Shown here one piece after another: positions 12,972 to 13,058 of a stretch of 13,058 nucleotides of DNA. Source of the DNA: an uncultured Eggerthellaceae bacterium (GTDB lineage: Bacteria > Actinomycetota > Coriobacteriia > Coriobacteriales > Eggerthellaceae); NCBI GenBank assembly GCA_947565915.1, contig CANOHY010000042.1:1-13058 (forward strand), read 5' to 3'. A program made the translations under genes and the position numbers. The notes under the pieces are model-generated. The model was not told where the DNA came from. It ran no database searches and saw nothing but the letters and a program-made list of their open reading frames with translations. The stretch's first letter is position 1. The number at the start of each line of letters is the position of its first letter.

Positions 12972-13058
12972 GGAGAGGTGGCAGAGCGGTTGAATGCGGC
13001 GGTCTCGAAAACCGTTTTACCGTTTATAGCGGTAACCAGGGTTCGAATCCCTGCCTCT
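12972..13058 (+). tRNA. tRNA-Ser (anticodon CGA), cut by the window end
   Basis: The gene begins with GGAGAGG (12972-12978). The anticodon loop is CTCGAAA with CGA at 13006-13008. It has a long variable arm (TTACCG...CGGTAA) and a T-arm CAGGGTTCGAATCCCTG. The window stops within the 3' acceptor strand (CCTCT), so the last acceptor bases and the CCA end lie outside. It reads UCG codons and is 28 bp after the first serine tRNA, likely co-transcribed. Confidence 0.93.

Overview
The window looks like a chromosomal segment of a high-GC Gram-positive gut-type actinobacterium, most likely Coriobacteriia (Eggerthella/Adlercreutzia-like). This rests on high GC, strong AGGAGG-type ribosome sites next to genes that seem to start without a leader, and the protein set. 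The genus is inferred; no rRNA is present to settle it.

Layout. Positions 1-1040 look foreign and relatively AT-rich: a possible tRNA 3'-end remnant, a Rho-independent terminator, and a two-gene toxin-antitoxin module (RelB/DinJ-type antitoxin plus PIN-domain toxin) on the minus strand. The module's promoter is overlaid by an inverted-repeat operator. A small glutaredoxin-like gene diverges from it. Then come a short coiled-coil protein and a membrane protein (zinc ribbon, TM segment, InlB-type repeat, YARHG domain), both on the minus strand. The latter shares a divergent AT-rich promoter region with typA/bipA. Downstream of typA is a 397-bp non-coding stretch with a large hairpin and a 59-bp direct repeat, then a lipoprotein foldase of the PrsA/PpiC type. 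The next gap (6307-6668) holds a small G/C hairpin and a 163-bp imperfect palindrome.

From 6669 a tight run of four genes reads rightward: a 76-residue one-TM protein, a TrkH-family K+ transporter, a secreted/anchored OB-fold-like protein, and the ribosome-assembly GTPase RsgA. The third gene overlaps trkH by 4 bp, and RsgA's GTG follows directly on its stop codon. The N-terminus of the OB-fold-like protein is encoded by repeat DNA, part of which recurs inverted in the gap after rsgA. That gap also carries a long hairpin. A TauE/SafE transporter and a LytS-type histidine kinase follow, probably translationally coupled. The window ends with a clear sigma-70-type promoter driving two tandem serine tRNAs (anticodons GGA and CGA), the second cut by the window edge.

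Most genes are housekeeping or ordinary accessory genes. The unusual material is the toxin-antitoxin/tRNA-scar region, the structured intergenic repeats, and the repeat-derived N-terminal extension of a membrane protein.
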